From the NCBI GenBank assembly GCA_002449665.1, contig DJXH01000035.1, positions 1 to 17,620 of the forward strand: 17,620 nucleotides of DNA, read 5' to 3'. The translations under genes were made by a program, and so were the position numbers. This DNA is from Bacteroidales bacterium UBA7009 (GTDB taxonomy: Bacteria > Bacteroidota > Bacteroidia > Bacteroidales > Paludibacteraceae). Shown piece after piece: positions 1 to 6,305 of this stretch; positions within the stretch are counted from its first letter, which is position 1, and each line of letters starts with the position of its first letter. Below the pieces are notes generated by a model that was given only the letters and a program-made list of their open reading frames with translations, was not told the DNA's origin and searched no databases.

Positions 1-27
1 GAAAGACGATGTTTTTATTGCTTGCAT

Positions 28-264
28 TTATGCAAACTCATATTGGAGAATGGGCACATTAAGCGCATTCTCTAATTTACAGATGGTTTCCAACGAGAGG
101 TTCTCCTCCCCCTTCAACAGGCGGGATATATACTGCGGTGAACAACCCATACGTGTTGCCAAATCTGACCGTGTAAGGTCTTGACGCTTCATTGCCATAG
201 CAGTCTTAATGGCAATCTTGCGAGAATAAGGAAGCCATGCCTTTTGTTCTTCTGCGGTTTTCAT
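28..264 (-). CDS. XRE-family helix-turn-helix regulator of a toxin-antitoxin module
   Basis: This 78-residue protein is almost entirely a Cro/C1-type helix-turn-helix domain. The DNA-reading part lies at about residues 29-62, with the pattern LTRSDLATRMGCSPQYISR followed by a LKGEENLSLETI stretch. This is the usual XRE layout, and the protein probably binds operator DNA as a dimer. It starts 6 bases after the stop of the YoeB-like toxin gene, so it is the third gene of a minus-strand operon read from about 840. Bacteroidota YoeB/RelE/HigB-type toxins often sit beside a small XRE protein of this kind. Here it may be a second antitoxin or only the autorepressor; the sequence does not decide. 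The palindrome at 867-884 over the operon promoter is the natural candidate binding site. The family call is secure; the precise role is inferred. Confidence 0.88.
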   Translation of the reverse strand: MKTAEEQKAWLPYSRKIAIKTAMAMKRQDLTRSDLATRMGCSPQYISRLLKGEENLSLETICKLENALNVPILQYEFA

Positions 265-270
265 ACGTTA

Positions 271-546
271 TTACTTGTCTTCGTAATGCCCGTAAGCGGT
301 AAGAAGATCTACGTACACTTCTGCTTCGAAGATACGGTATACCAGACGATGTTTCTTGGTAATCTGACGACTCCATCGGTTCATTGGCTTTCCCTTCAGT
401 GGTTCCGGATGCCCTGTCCCCGTTTGGGGATGTTCCTTCAGTTCCTCTATTAGAGTGACGGCTTTTTGAAACGCTTTTGGTTCGTGCTCAAGTAATTTAG
501 CCAGGTCAATATTAGCCTGCTTGGAATACTTTATCTCATACAGCAT
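271..546 (-). CDS. YoeB/RelE-superfamily toxin (mRNA endonuclease)
   Basis: This is a 91-residue RelE-fold toxin, expected to cut mRNA at the ribosome during antitoxin shortage. The C-terminal half carries the YoeB signature: a Glu in HPEPLKG (about residue 48), Arg60, the KHRLVYRI strand (66-72), and a C-terminal GHYED, whose His87-Tyr88 matches the catalytic His-Tyr end of YoeB. These are the positions expected for an active enzyme. I use the ATG at 546; a GTG two codons upstream (552) would add Met-Ala. The start overlaps the 3' end of the upstream antitoxin gene (stop at 536-538), so translation is probably coupled. YoeB/Txe is preferred over RelE or HigB because of the HRLVY and terminal HY motifs. 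Confidence 0.9.
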   Translation of the reverse strand: MLYEIKYSKQANIDLAKLLEHEPKAFQKAVTLIEELKEHPQTGTGHPEPLKGKPMNRWSRQITKKHRLVYRIFEAEVYVDLLTAYGHYEDK

Positions 547-796
547 AGCCACATCTCTTTAACATATCCGCTACTGATTCTCCGGGCATTTGCACTGTAT
601 ATTCGCCTCTTTCAATTTGTCTTTCAGCCTCGTCAATGCGAGCAAAAAAGACATCTTTAGTCATCCGTGTCGGGTCATCAGTCATTTGTTTGGCTACTTT
701 GCGAATATATTTTGCTACTTTGTCAAGCATAGTTTCGTCTTCTGCGATGATGCTCAAATTACGCAATAGTTCTGCATCCATTTGTATAGCAGCCAT
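536..796 (-). CDS. antitoxin of the YoeB-type module
   Basis: This is an 86-residue acidic, helix-rich protein encoded immediately upstream of the YoeB-like toxin and overlapping its start. Residues 1-40 look like a small helical dimerisation or DNA-binding part. Residues 45-86 (PTRMTKDVFFARIDEAERQ onward) look like the extended toxin-wrapping tail typical of type II antitoxins. I recognise the context and the MTK-FF-R-DEA pattern from Bacteroidota YoeB partners; a family name cannot be given from sequence alone. The start at 796 is supported by a real Shine-Dalgarno sequence, AGGAGG (plus-strand 802-807), 6 bases upstream. That is unusual in this window. The promoter with its palindrome lies at 841-884. 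The antitoxin role is inferred mainly from gene order and overlap. Confidence 0.82.
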   Translation of the reverse strand: MAAIQMDAELLRNLSIIAEDETMLDKVAKYIRKVAKQMTDDPTRMTKDVFFARIDEAERQIERGEYTVQMPGESVADMLKRCGYAV

Positions 797-801
797 AAGT
801 G

Positions 802-807
802 CCTCCT
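802..807 (-). promoter_or_regulatory. consensus Shine-Dalgarno site for the antitoxin gene
   Basis: On the minus strand AGGAGG is spaced 5-7 bases from the ATG at 796. Other genes here have A-rich upstream regions without a recognisable Shine-Dalgarno sequence, as is usual in Bacteroidota. This site therefore fixes the start and suggests strong translation of the antitoxin relative to the toxin. Confidence 0.7.
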
Positions 808-840
808 TTTCTTTTATTTGTTTCTCAATGAATTATGCTG

Positions 841-872
841 CAAAGATACAATAAATTTTTGATATGTGCAAC
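841..872 (-). promoter_or_regulatory. Bacteroidota promoter of the YoeB-type toxin-antitoxin operon
   Basis: Read on the minus strand, TATCTTTG (plus 841-848) matches the -7 box TAnnTTTG. GTTG (plus 869-872) lies 20 bases upstream and matches the -33 TTG core. The leader to the antitoxin ATG is about 40 bases. Confidence 0.7.
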
Positions 873-884
873 TTTTAGGTTGCA
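867..884. promoter_or_regulatory. palindromic operator overlapping the -33 box
   Basis: TGCAAC, six bases, then GTTGCA form a perfect 6-bp inverted repeat with centres 12 bases apart, about one helical turn. It overlaps the -33 element of the toxin-antitoxin promoter. This is the expected geometry for autorepression by an antitoxin or XRE dimer. Function is inferred from position and symmetry. Confidence 0.6.
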
Positions 885-934
885 TTTTTTGGATATTTTT
901 GCATTTTTAGCGGATTTGGGCACTAATCTGTAGG

Positions 935-1528
935 TTATTGGGCTGTTTGTTGGGCTTTGAGGAATTGATAGACCATGGAGCGAATGAAGTTGTCGAGGCG
1001 GAAATAACGCTTCGGGGTGTGGGTGATTTTGTCAATCGGGGCTTGCGGGTCGGGACGGGTGCCGCGAGTGGAAGGCAGTTGGGCTTGGTAACGCTTGCGG
1101 TAGTCGATGAGCAAGGTGAGGGCTTCCTCTTTGGTGAGATACTTGGGGTGAGGAGGAAAGACGGAGACTACGGATGTTTCTTTGGGCTTTTCAGCATCGA
1201 GGATCTCTTTGGTCATAAGACAGGCTTGGCGGAAGAGATTGATGTGCTCCAGTTCCGCGCCCTGCGGCGGGTTCTTCTTGTAGTCGCGCGGATTGCGGAC
1301 GGCATAGGACTCCTGTATGGTAAGGAGTTCTATGTTTGCTCTGCAAACTCGCGCGCCGCAATTACTCCGAACATCGTCCACCGGACGCTGTTCGGTGCGG
1401 CTTTACCGCTTCACGTGGATAATACGACCGTCATCGTCACGGTATTTCTTCATTCGGTTGATGATGCCTTTGCGTTCGAGTGCGCCGTGGATCTCACGGA
1501 CGGGGTGTTCAAGGATGGTTGTTGCCAT
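935..1528 (-). pseudogene. hypothetical gene broken by an in-frame stop within a hairpin cluster
   Basis: An ATG at 1528 opens a frame beginning MATTILEHPVREIHG that runs 41 codons to a TAA at 1403-1405. The same frame then continues without another stop for about 155 codons to 935, through YAVRNPRDYKKNPPQGAELE and a Lys/Arg-rich C terminus. That strongly suggests one original gene of about 165-195 codons. The part between the two conserved-looking blocks (about 1310-1404) is made of inverted repeats and contains the stop, so it looks like a palindromic insertion or remodelled segment. A GTG at 1381 could re-start the downstream 148 codons. From memory, the NPRDYxKxPPxGAEL stretch recurs in short Bacteroidales hypothetical proteins; I cannot assign a function. 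A promoter lies at 1777-1807. Alternatives are two separate genes or an assembly error at one base. Confidence 0.6.
1310..1401. repeat. three consecutive inverted repeats inside the broken gene
   Basis: Three hairpins lie side by side. CTCCT (1310-1314) pairs with AGGAG (1323-1327). GTTTGC (1334-1339) pairs with GCAAAC (1343-1348) around a 3-base loop. A long imperfect stem joins 1355-1379 to 1383-1401; its arms are GGACG-TGTTCGG-CGGC-like, with one mismatch and one bulge, and the loop is 3 bases. The long stem ends just before the premature stop at 1403-1405. Such density within a reading frame resembles small palindromic mobile repeats, but I cannot show other copies of this element in the window. 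Confidence 0.6.
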
Positions 1529-1724
1529 GTCGCGTGTGGCTATCCTCATAAACGCCTCAAAACTTCGTTTTAAGGGAAGTTACTCGGATGCACCCGCTCT
1601 TCGGTCCGCAAACAGCCTTCGGCTTCGGTTTACGTCCCGAGGTGATGCCCTTTAAAGCCACTCAAGAGGTTTTATTCGTTACGCTTTGGTAGGCTTGTGA
1701 TCAGCTTAGTTACGTACAAATAAC

Positions 1725-1753
1725 ATAGTAATCACCTACTAACCACCTACTAT
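1725..1753. repeat. 11-base near-direct repeat framed by an inverted repeat
   Basis: ATCACCTACTA (1731-1741) and ACCACCTACTA (1742-1752) are adjacent copies differing at one base. ATAGTA (1725-1730) and TACTAT (1748-1753) frame them as an inverted repeat. They lie just downstream of the minus-strand promoter start point, where a regulator could bind. Function is unknown. Confidence 0.45.
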
Positions 1754-1776
1754 AGAAAGCTTGCGCTCTGCTTGTG

Positions 1777-1807
1777 CAAAAGTACGACAATTTTATGAAA
1801 TATCAAA
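1777..1807 (-). promoter_or_regulatory. minus-strand Bacteroidota promoter for the broken hypothetical gene
   Basis: On the minus strand TTTG (plus 1804-1807), 19 bases, then TACTTTTG (plus 1777-1784) matches TTTG-N19-TAnnTTTG. It would start transcription near 1770, about 240 bases before the ATG at 1528. Confidence 0.65.
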
Positions 1808-1855
1808 TTAAATTAGCCTTAATTTTGCGCAAATTCGCTCAAATTTGCACAAAAG

Positions 1856-1886
1856 TTGTGCAATAAAATTTTTATGACTACCTTTG
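1856..1886 (+). promoter_or_regulatory. promoter of the antiporter-DedA gene pair
   Basis: TTG at 1856-1858, 20 bases, then TACCTTTG at 1879-1886 matches the Bacteroidota consensus. The predicted leader before the ATG at 1923 is about 30 bases and A/T-rich. Confidence 0.75.
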
Positions 1887-1922
1887 CGGCGTGAAAATTA
1901 CTAATCACCAATAATAATTCAG

Positions 1923-3290
1923 ATGGAACAGTTTGTACACTCGGCATGGTCGATGATTCCTTTCGGCATAATGCTGCTTATGATTGCCATCGGTCCGCTT
2001 ATTGCGGAACGCTGGTGGGAAAAAAATCATAATAAACTTATAGTCTCTCTCGTTCTCGGTATTCCCGTTGCTATCTGCCTTATCAAAGGCGGTATGACGC
2101 ACGAACTTGAGCATCAACTCTTTTTTGATTACGTTCCTTTTATTATTCTGTTGCTCTCGCTTTTTGTTGTTACCGGCGGTATTCATTTCTCCGGCGACCT
2201 CAAAGCCAAGCCGTGGGTGAACACGTCGTTTCTCGGTTTAGGTTGGATACTTGCATCCATTATGGGAACAACAGGCGCGGCTATGCTTCTCATTCGCCCT
2301 GTTATCACTACCAACCAGCAGCGTAAATACACCGTACATACCATACTTTTCTTTATAGCTCTTGTTGCCAACTGCGGCGGACTGCTTACCCCGCTCGGCG
2401 ACCCACCGCTCTTTATGCTCTTCCTCAGAGGCGCACATTTCTCTTGGTTCCTGCACCTGCTACCGGAGTGGGCATTTACCGGTATTATACTCTTGCTCAT
2501 TTATTTCCTCGTAGATACATATTACTATAAGAAGGAAGACTGGACTGCCCTCTCTGCTGATTCACGTGAGGCAACGCCACTCGTGATAAAAGGCAAAATC
2601 AATTTCTTCTATCTTCTCGGTATAGTGCTTTCAGTCGCATTCGTAAATGAAGGGACGATAGAGGAGATGGGCAGTGCGGATGCACCGTTGTGGCTCAAGT
2701 ATCTGCGTGAGATAGTGCTCGTTTCCATAACGCTTATGTCGCTTTATACGACAGACAGGGATGTGCGCTACCGTGATAACAAGTTTACTTGGGATCCGAT
2801 AGTGGAGGTGGCTGTGCTTTTCCTTGGTATATTCACCACTATGACCCCGGCTCTCGCTTTTCTCAAAGCGCATGCAGCAGACCTCGGCTTTGCCCATACT
2901 TGGCAGTTCTATTATTCCACCGGCGCGTTGTCCGCTTTCCTTGACAATACGCCTACGGCAGTGGCTTTCCACGGTGTGGCTACGGGTCTGCCCGAGTCGC
3001 TTGCCGCTGCAGCTGCCAATCCTCACCTGCTTGAAGGACAGTATTTCACAGGCGTTTTTGAGGGTACACCTTTTGTTGCCGGTATATCGGAGGTGTTGCT
3101 TAAAGCCATTTCTATCGCCTCTGTTATGTTCGGCGCGCTGACGTATATAGGCAATGGTCCTAACTTTATGGTGAAAGCCATAGCGGAGGAGAGCGGAATA
3201 AAGATGCCATCGTTCTTCGGCTATATGTGGCGTTTCTCTCTTATTGTGTTGCTGCCGATTTATATATTAGTGCAATTGATATTCCTATAA
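1923..3290 (+). CDS. nhaD: NhaD-type sodium:proton antiporter (ion transporter superfamily)
   Basis: This 455-residue inner-membrane protein has about a dozen hydrophobic segments. It belongs to the CitMHS/ArsB/NhaD ion transporter superfamily. Family marks are GTTGAAMLLIRP (residues 115-126), NCGGLLTPLGDPP (150-162) and a second half with AFLDNTPTAVAFHG (about residue 340); the two re-entrant-type halves are characteristic. NhaD proteins exchange Na+ or Li+ for protons, so the expected role is sodium and pH homeostasis. The start at 1923 follows a good promoter by about 30 bases. The DedA-family gene follows after 33 bases and is probably co-transcribed. A citrate or other anion permease in the same superfamily is the main alternative; length and the LDNTPT motif favour NhaD. 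Confidence 0.85.
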   Translation: MEQFVHSAWSMIPFGIMLLMIAIGPLIAERWWEKNHNKLIVSLVLGIPVAICLIKGGMTHELEHQLFFDYVPFIILLLSLFVVTGGIHFSGDLKAKPWVNTSFLGLGWILASIMGTTGAAMLLIRPVITTNQQRKYTVHTILFFIALVANCGGLLTPLGDPPLFMLFLRGAHFSWFLHLLPEWAFTGIILLLIYFLVDTYYYKKEDWTALSADSREATPLVIKGKINFFYLLGIVLSVAFVNEGTIEEMGSADAPLWLKYLREIVLVSITLMSLYTTDRDVRYRDNKFTWDPIVEVAVLFLGIFTTMTPALAFLKAHAADLGFAHTWQFYYSTGALSAFLDNTPTAVAFHGVATGLPESLAAAAANPHLLEGQYFTGVFEGTPFVAGISEVLLKAISIASVMFGALTYIGNGPNFMVKAIAEESGIKMPSFFGYMWRFSLIVLLPIYILVQLIFL

Positions 3291-3323
3291 CGGTTAGCGC
3301 AAACTACGTAAACTACATAAAAA

Positions 3324-3971
3324 ATGAGTATTATAGATAATGTAGTAGGATGGTATTCGGCGAATATGAACTATTCGTCGATTACCGTTCTTATGACTGT
3401 TGAGTCAAGTTTTATTCCTTTCCCTTCCGAGGTCGTTATTCCTCCTGCCGTTTATGTGGCATCCGATCCTGCCAGTCCGCTTTGTCAGACGGGTGTCTAT
3501 CCTGTGGATGTAATGCTTATTGTTCTGTTCGGTACGCTCGGGGCGATGCTCGGAGCGGTGATTAACTATGCTTTGTCGGCTTGGCTTGGCAGACCGCTTA
3601 TATACAAGTTTGCCGACTCTCGTCTCGGTCGTATGTGTCTGCTTTCGTCAGAGAAACTGCAAAAGGCGGAGAACTACTTTAACGAGCACGGCAATGTTTC
3701 CACTTTTGTAGGCAGGCTCATACCCGCTATACGTCAACTTATCAGTATTCCTGCCGGACTGAGCCGTATGCACTTCGGGAAGTTCCTGCTATACACTTTT
3801 CTCGGTGCTTTCTCTTGGAACTGTGTGCTTGCTCTTCTCGGATATATAGCCCATGGTCAGATGGATTTGATACAAAAATACAGCCACGAACTGAGCGTGG
3901 CTATAGTGGTTATTCTCGCCGTAGGTTTGGCTTACTGGGGAATAAAGAAATTCGTTCTTAAGAAACGTTAA
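3324..3971 (+). CDS. DedA-family (VTT domain) membrane protein
   Basis: This 215-residue polytopic inner-membrane protein has both DedA signatures: an acidic first motif, ESSFIPFPSEVVIPPA (residues 28-42), and the Arg-containing GRLIPAIRQLISIPAG (130-146). Each lies by a membrane-embedded segment. DedA proteins support envelope homeostasis, and some are undecaprenyl-phosphate or phospholipid flippases whose activity depends on proton motive force. Sitting directly behind a Na+/H+ antiporter gene is consistent with that ion dependence, though this link is inference. The gene has no promoter of its own that I can see in the 33-base gap. Its TAA stop (3969-3971) overlaps the TAA of the convergent Wzz-like gene within the four bases TTAA. 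Confidence 0.9.
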   Translation: MSIIDNVVGWYSANMNYSSITVLMTVESSFIPFPSEVVIPPAVYVASDPASPLCQTGVYPVDVMLIVLFGTLGAMLGAVINYALSAWLGRPLIYKFADSRLGRMCLLSSEKLQKAENYFNEHGNVSTFVGRLIPAIRQLISIPAGLSRMHFGKFLLYTFLGAFSWNCVLALLGYIAHGQMDLIQKYSHELSVAIVVILAVGLAYWGIKKFVLKKR

Positions 3972-4936
3972 TCGTGCTTTTTGAGGAAGGTCATAAAGCG
4001 TTTGAAGTTCTCTATTGCATATCCTAATCCGCTGCCGAGTATGAGTGCTGCCACAATGGCGATAGCAAGTACTTTGCGGCGGTTGTTTATGGGGTTGCCG
4101 TCGGCTATGAACCTGTCTTGGAGTGTGACAGGTGCGGAGCAGAGCATATAGCGGCGGTCGCGCAGCAGTTTGCGGTCAAAGTATTCTTCTATGTCTTCTA
4201 TGGGGAGTGTTATCTCCTGCTTGCCCATAGTCAGATCCCAAGTGGAGGACTGTATTTGCGGATGTCCGGCTTGGGAGTACATTCGGCTTGTGAGGGTGTC
4301 AAGTTTTTCTATCTGCATTTGGTCGAAGAACAGCTGCCTTTCTTTGTGGGCTTTGTAGGCGCTGAATTCGTCTATAAACTGCTGTTTGCCGTTGAGGTAT
4401 GCCATTATACCTTTTTCAATGTTTTCCACGGCTGCGAGGTTGCGGCACTCGAATTGCAGCACAAGCCTGTCGGGCATTTGTACGTGCAGTGTGTCGGTAC
4501 CGTTGTTGCTATGGCTCCAGTCTATATAGTCAGCCGTTCCGTTATTCAGGTTGTCTATCACCCGGAAGGTTTCAAAGCGGCAAAGGCGGTGTGCTTCCGC
4601 GGGTGTCAGTCCGAGCGTTTCACCTACGTATTGGCGGGTATATCCCTCGCGGTGGAGGCTGCTGTTGAGAGCGAGATAGGCACGCTCTACATCTTGCGCA
4701 GACGGACCGTTGAGATAGACTACGGCATTGACTTCGTACCGCAGGTTGTCGGTGCGGGAGTAGTAGAGCGCGCAGACTATGGCTACAAGCATAACTATTC
4801 CCACTATCCACCAGCGGCGGTAGATAACGCGGAGCATCTCTGCTAAAAATCTGCCGCAGGCTTTTATAAGATTTATCAGTGCTTGTACGGTTTTTACGCA
4901 CAAGTCCCAGAGGTTCATATCTTTATTGTTTTCCAT
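3968..4936 (-). CDS. Wzz/chain-length-determinant-like two-TM membrane protein at the end of the division operon
   Basis: The protein has about 322 residues and the topology of Wzz-type polysaccharide co-polymerases. A short basic N terminus is followed by a transmembrane segment (about 41-59, WWIVGIVMLVAIVCALYY). A long periplasmic part includes a helical region (about 190-240). A second transmembrane segment (about 289-305) ends in a short basic tail. I see no Walker motifs, so it is not a fused BY-kinase. Such proteins set the length of O-antigen, capsule or exopolysaccharide chains; that role here is inferred from topology. I chose the ATG at 4936, five bases after the ftsZ stop; an ATG at 4963 would add nine residues and overlap ftsZ by 22 bases. 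It is the last gene of the murC-ftsQAZ run, an unusual neighbour for a Wzz-like protein. Confidence 0.65.
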   Translation of the reverse strand: MENNKDMNLWDLCVKTVQALINLIKACGRFLAEMLRVIYRRWWIVGIVMLVAIVCALYYSRTDNLRYEVNAVVYLNGPSAQDVERAYLALNSSLHREGYTRQYVGETLGLTPAEAHRLCRFETFRVIDNLNNGTADYIDWSHSNNGTDTLHVQMPDRLVLQFECRNLAAVENIEKGIMAYLNGKQQFIDEFSAYKAHKERQLFFDQMQIEKLDTLTSRMYSQAGHPQIQSSTWDLTMGKQEITLPIEDIEEYFDRKLLRDRRYMLCSAPVTLQDRFIADGNPINNRRKVLAIAIVAALILGSGLGYAIENFKRFMTFLKKHD

Positions 4937-4941
4937 ATTTG

Positions 4942-6279
4942 TTATCTTTTGCTTTTCTTCCATTTGTCAAAGAACCCGCGTCGAGGTCTGTCGGTGGTGT
5001 CGGTCTTGGGGTTGCCGGCAGGTGTGTCAGACCCGAAATCCAATTCCATTTCTCTCCTGACCTGTTTCTTTGGTGTATCGTCTATGTCGATTACTATAGT
5101 TTCGCTGTCTTCGTCGTCGTATTTAACGTCACTGTTTTCTCTGTCTTTGAGTTTTTGTTCCTGCTCTTGGCGTTCTTTTTCTTCCTGTTCTTGCCTTAGT
5201 CTTTCTTCTTCCTCTTTTTTCAGTTTTTCCTCTTCTTCTTTTTTCTTCGCGAGGTCTTCTATGTGGTAGTTTTTCTCGATGGCGTTGTTTATCTCGTCGT
5301 CATTAAGTGAGGGTATGTCGCTCACTTCGTAGCCTGTAGCAATGATAGTTACTCTCACGTCTTCGCCGAGGCTGTTGTCGAGGCTCACGCCCCACTGCAC
5401 TTCCACATCGTCGCCTACTTGTTGTATGAAGTTGTGAATCTGTGTGGCTTCCTGGGTCTGTATGGCATATTCTTCGGAGCAGTAAAGTTGGAGCAGTACG
5501 CGCTTTGCGCCGTTTACGTCCGTGGTATTGACGAGTGGAGATTGCAGGGCATCTTCTATGGCTTTCGTTATACGGTTTTCGCCGCCTGCCCTACCAACGT
5601 TCATTATAGCCACTTTGCCGTTTTTGAGCGTGTTATATACGTCTTGGAAGTCGGTGTTGATATATCCCGGGATGGTTATTATCTCCGCTATTGCTTTGGC
5701 GGCGTTGCACACTACGTCGTCTGATTTGGCGAAAGCGTTAATCATATTAAGGTCGGGGTATATCTGTATCAGTTTTTCGTTGTTGATGACGAGCAGTGCA
5801 TCTACGTGTTCGGCGAGCCGTGCAACGCCGGTGAGGGCTTTGCGTATTTTGGGTTTGCCCTCGAAGGCGAAGGGTATGGTGATGATGCCGACGGTGAGAA
5901 TGCCCATCTCTTGTGCCACTTCGGCTACTACCGGTCCGGCTCCCGTACCAGTGCCGCCGCCCATGCCGGCGGTGATAAACAGCATCTTGGTACCGTCGTC
6001 CAGAGCCTCGCGAATCTTGTCGCGGCTTTCCTCGGCGTAGCCTTGTGCTACCTCGGGTCTGCCTCCTGCGCCCAAGCCCGGACCGAGTTGGAGTTTGGCG
6101 GGTACGCCGGATTTGCTCAGTGCCTGCTTGTCTGTGTTGCACACAAGGTATGACACCTCTTTGATGTCCTGCTTGTACATATAGTTGACGGAGTTACAAC
6201 CGCCTCCTCCTACGCCTAAAACTTTGATGATGGCGTTGTCTTCTATCTCAAGTGGTATGGGTAATAATTCCTCGTCCAT
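4942..6279 (-). CDS. ftsZ: cell division GTPase FtsZ
   Basis: FtsZ is the tubulin homologue that polymerises into the Z ring at midcell. This 445-residue protein has the N-terminal nucleotide-binding GVGGGGCNSV (22-31) and the tubulin signature GGGTGTG (107-113). The synergy loop INTDFQDV supplies the GTPase-activating Asp residues. The core ends near residue 335. It is followed by a linker of about 100 residues starting with a run of about 35 almost only Lys, Glu, Gln and Arg, then an acidic stretch. The tail is basic (RRGFFDKWKKSKR) and does not look like the classic PxFLRRQ-type FtsA-binding peptide, though Phe and basic residues are kept. The gene follows ftsA after 26 bases in the same operon. 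Identification is certain. Confidence 0.98.
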   Translation of the reverse strand: MDEELLPIPLEIEDNAIIKVLGVGGGGCNSVNYMYKQDIKEVSYLVCNTDKQALSKSGVPAKLQLGPGLGAGGRPEVAQGYAEESRDKIREALDDGTKMLFITAGMGGGTGTGAGPVVAEVAQEMGILTVGIITIPFAFEGKPKIRKALTGVARLAEHVDALLVINNEKLIQIYPDLNMINAFAKSDDVVCNAAKAIAEIITIPGYINTDFQDVYNTLKNGKVAIMNVGRAGGENRITKAIEDALQSPLVNTTDVNGAKRVLLQLYCSEEYAIQTQEATQIHNFIQQVGDDVEVQWGVSLDNSLGEDVRVTIIATGYEVSDIPSLNDDEINNAIEKNYHIEDLAKKKEEEEKLKKEEEERLRQEQEEKERQEQEQKLKDRENSDVKYDDEDSETIVIDIDDTPKKQVRREMELDFGSDTPAGNPKTDTTDRPRRGFFDKWKKSKR

Positions 6280-6305
6280 AGTTGTCTTATGTTTTATGTG
6301 GTTGG

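Larger units (their letters stand above)
1529..1922. other. gene-free interval with structured leader and two divergent promoters
   Basis: No convincing protein is encoded here. From left to right, AACTTC (1561-1566) can pair with GAAGTT (1576-1581). The stretch 1583-1640 is rich in nested CGG/CCG and TTCGG elements, including AGCC-TTC-GGCT. An 11-base near-direct repeat lies at 1731-1752. A minus-strand promoter sits at 1777-1807 and a plus-strand promoter at 1856-1886. The minus-strand transcript would therefore carry an unusually long leader of about 240 bases before the ATG at 1528. Its folding pattern does not match a riboswitch class I know. Confidence 0.5.

Noticed and set aside
1310..1401. 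CRISPR-like array
   Set aside because: The inverted repeats are not copies of one repeat and have no regular spacers.
938..1573. Long plus-strand frame of 211 codons opposite the broken gene
   Set aside because: It is the complement of the minus-strand gene. It lacks a promoter, and the minus strand carries the protein-like composition and promoter.
1317..1655. 112-codon plus-strand frame spanning the hairpin region
   Set aside because: Arg/Ser-rich translation of palindromic DNA with no start support.
4118..4846. 242-codon plus-strand frame opposite the Wzz-like gene
   Set aside because: Shadow frame produced by codon bias of the minus-strand gene; it contains no recognisable domain.
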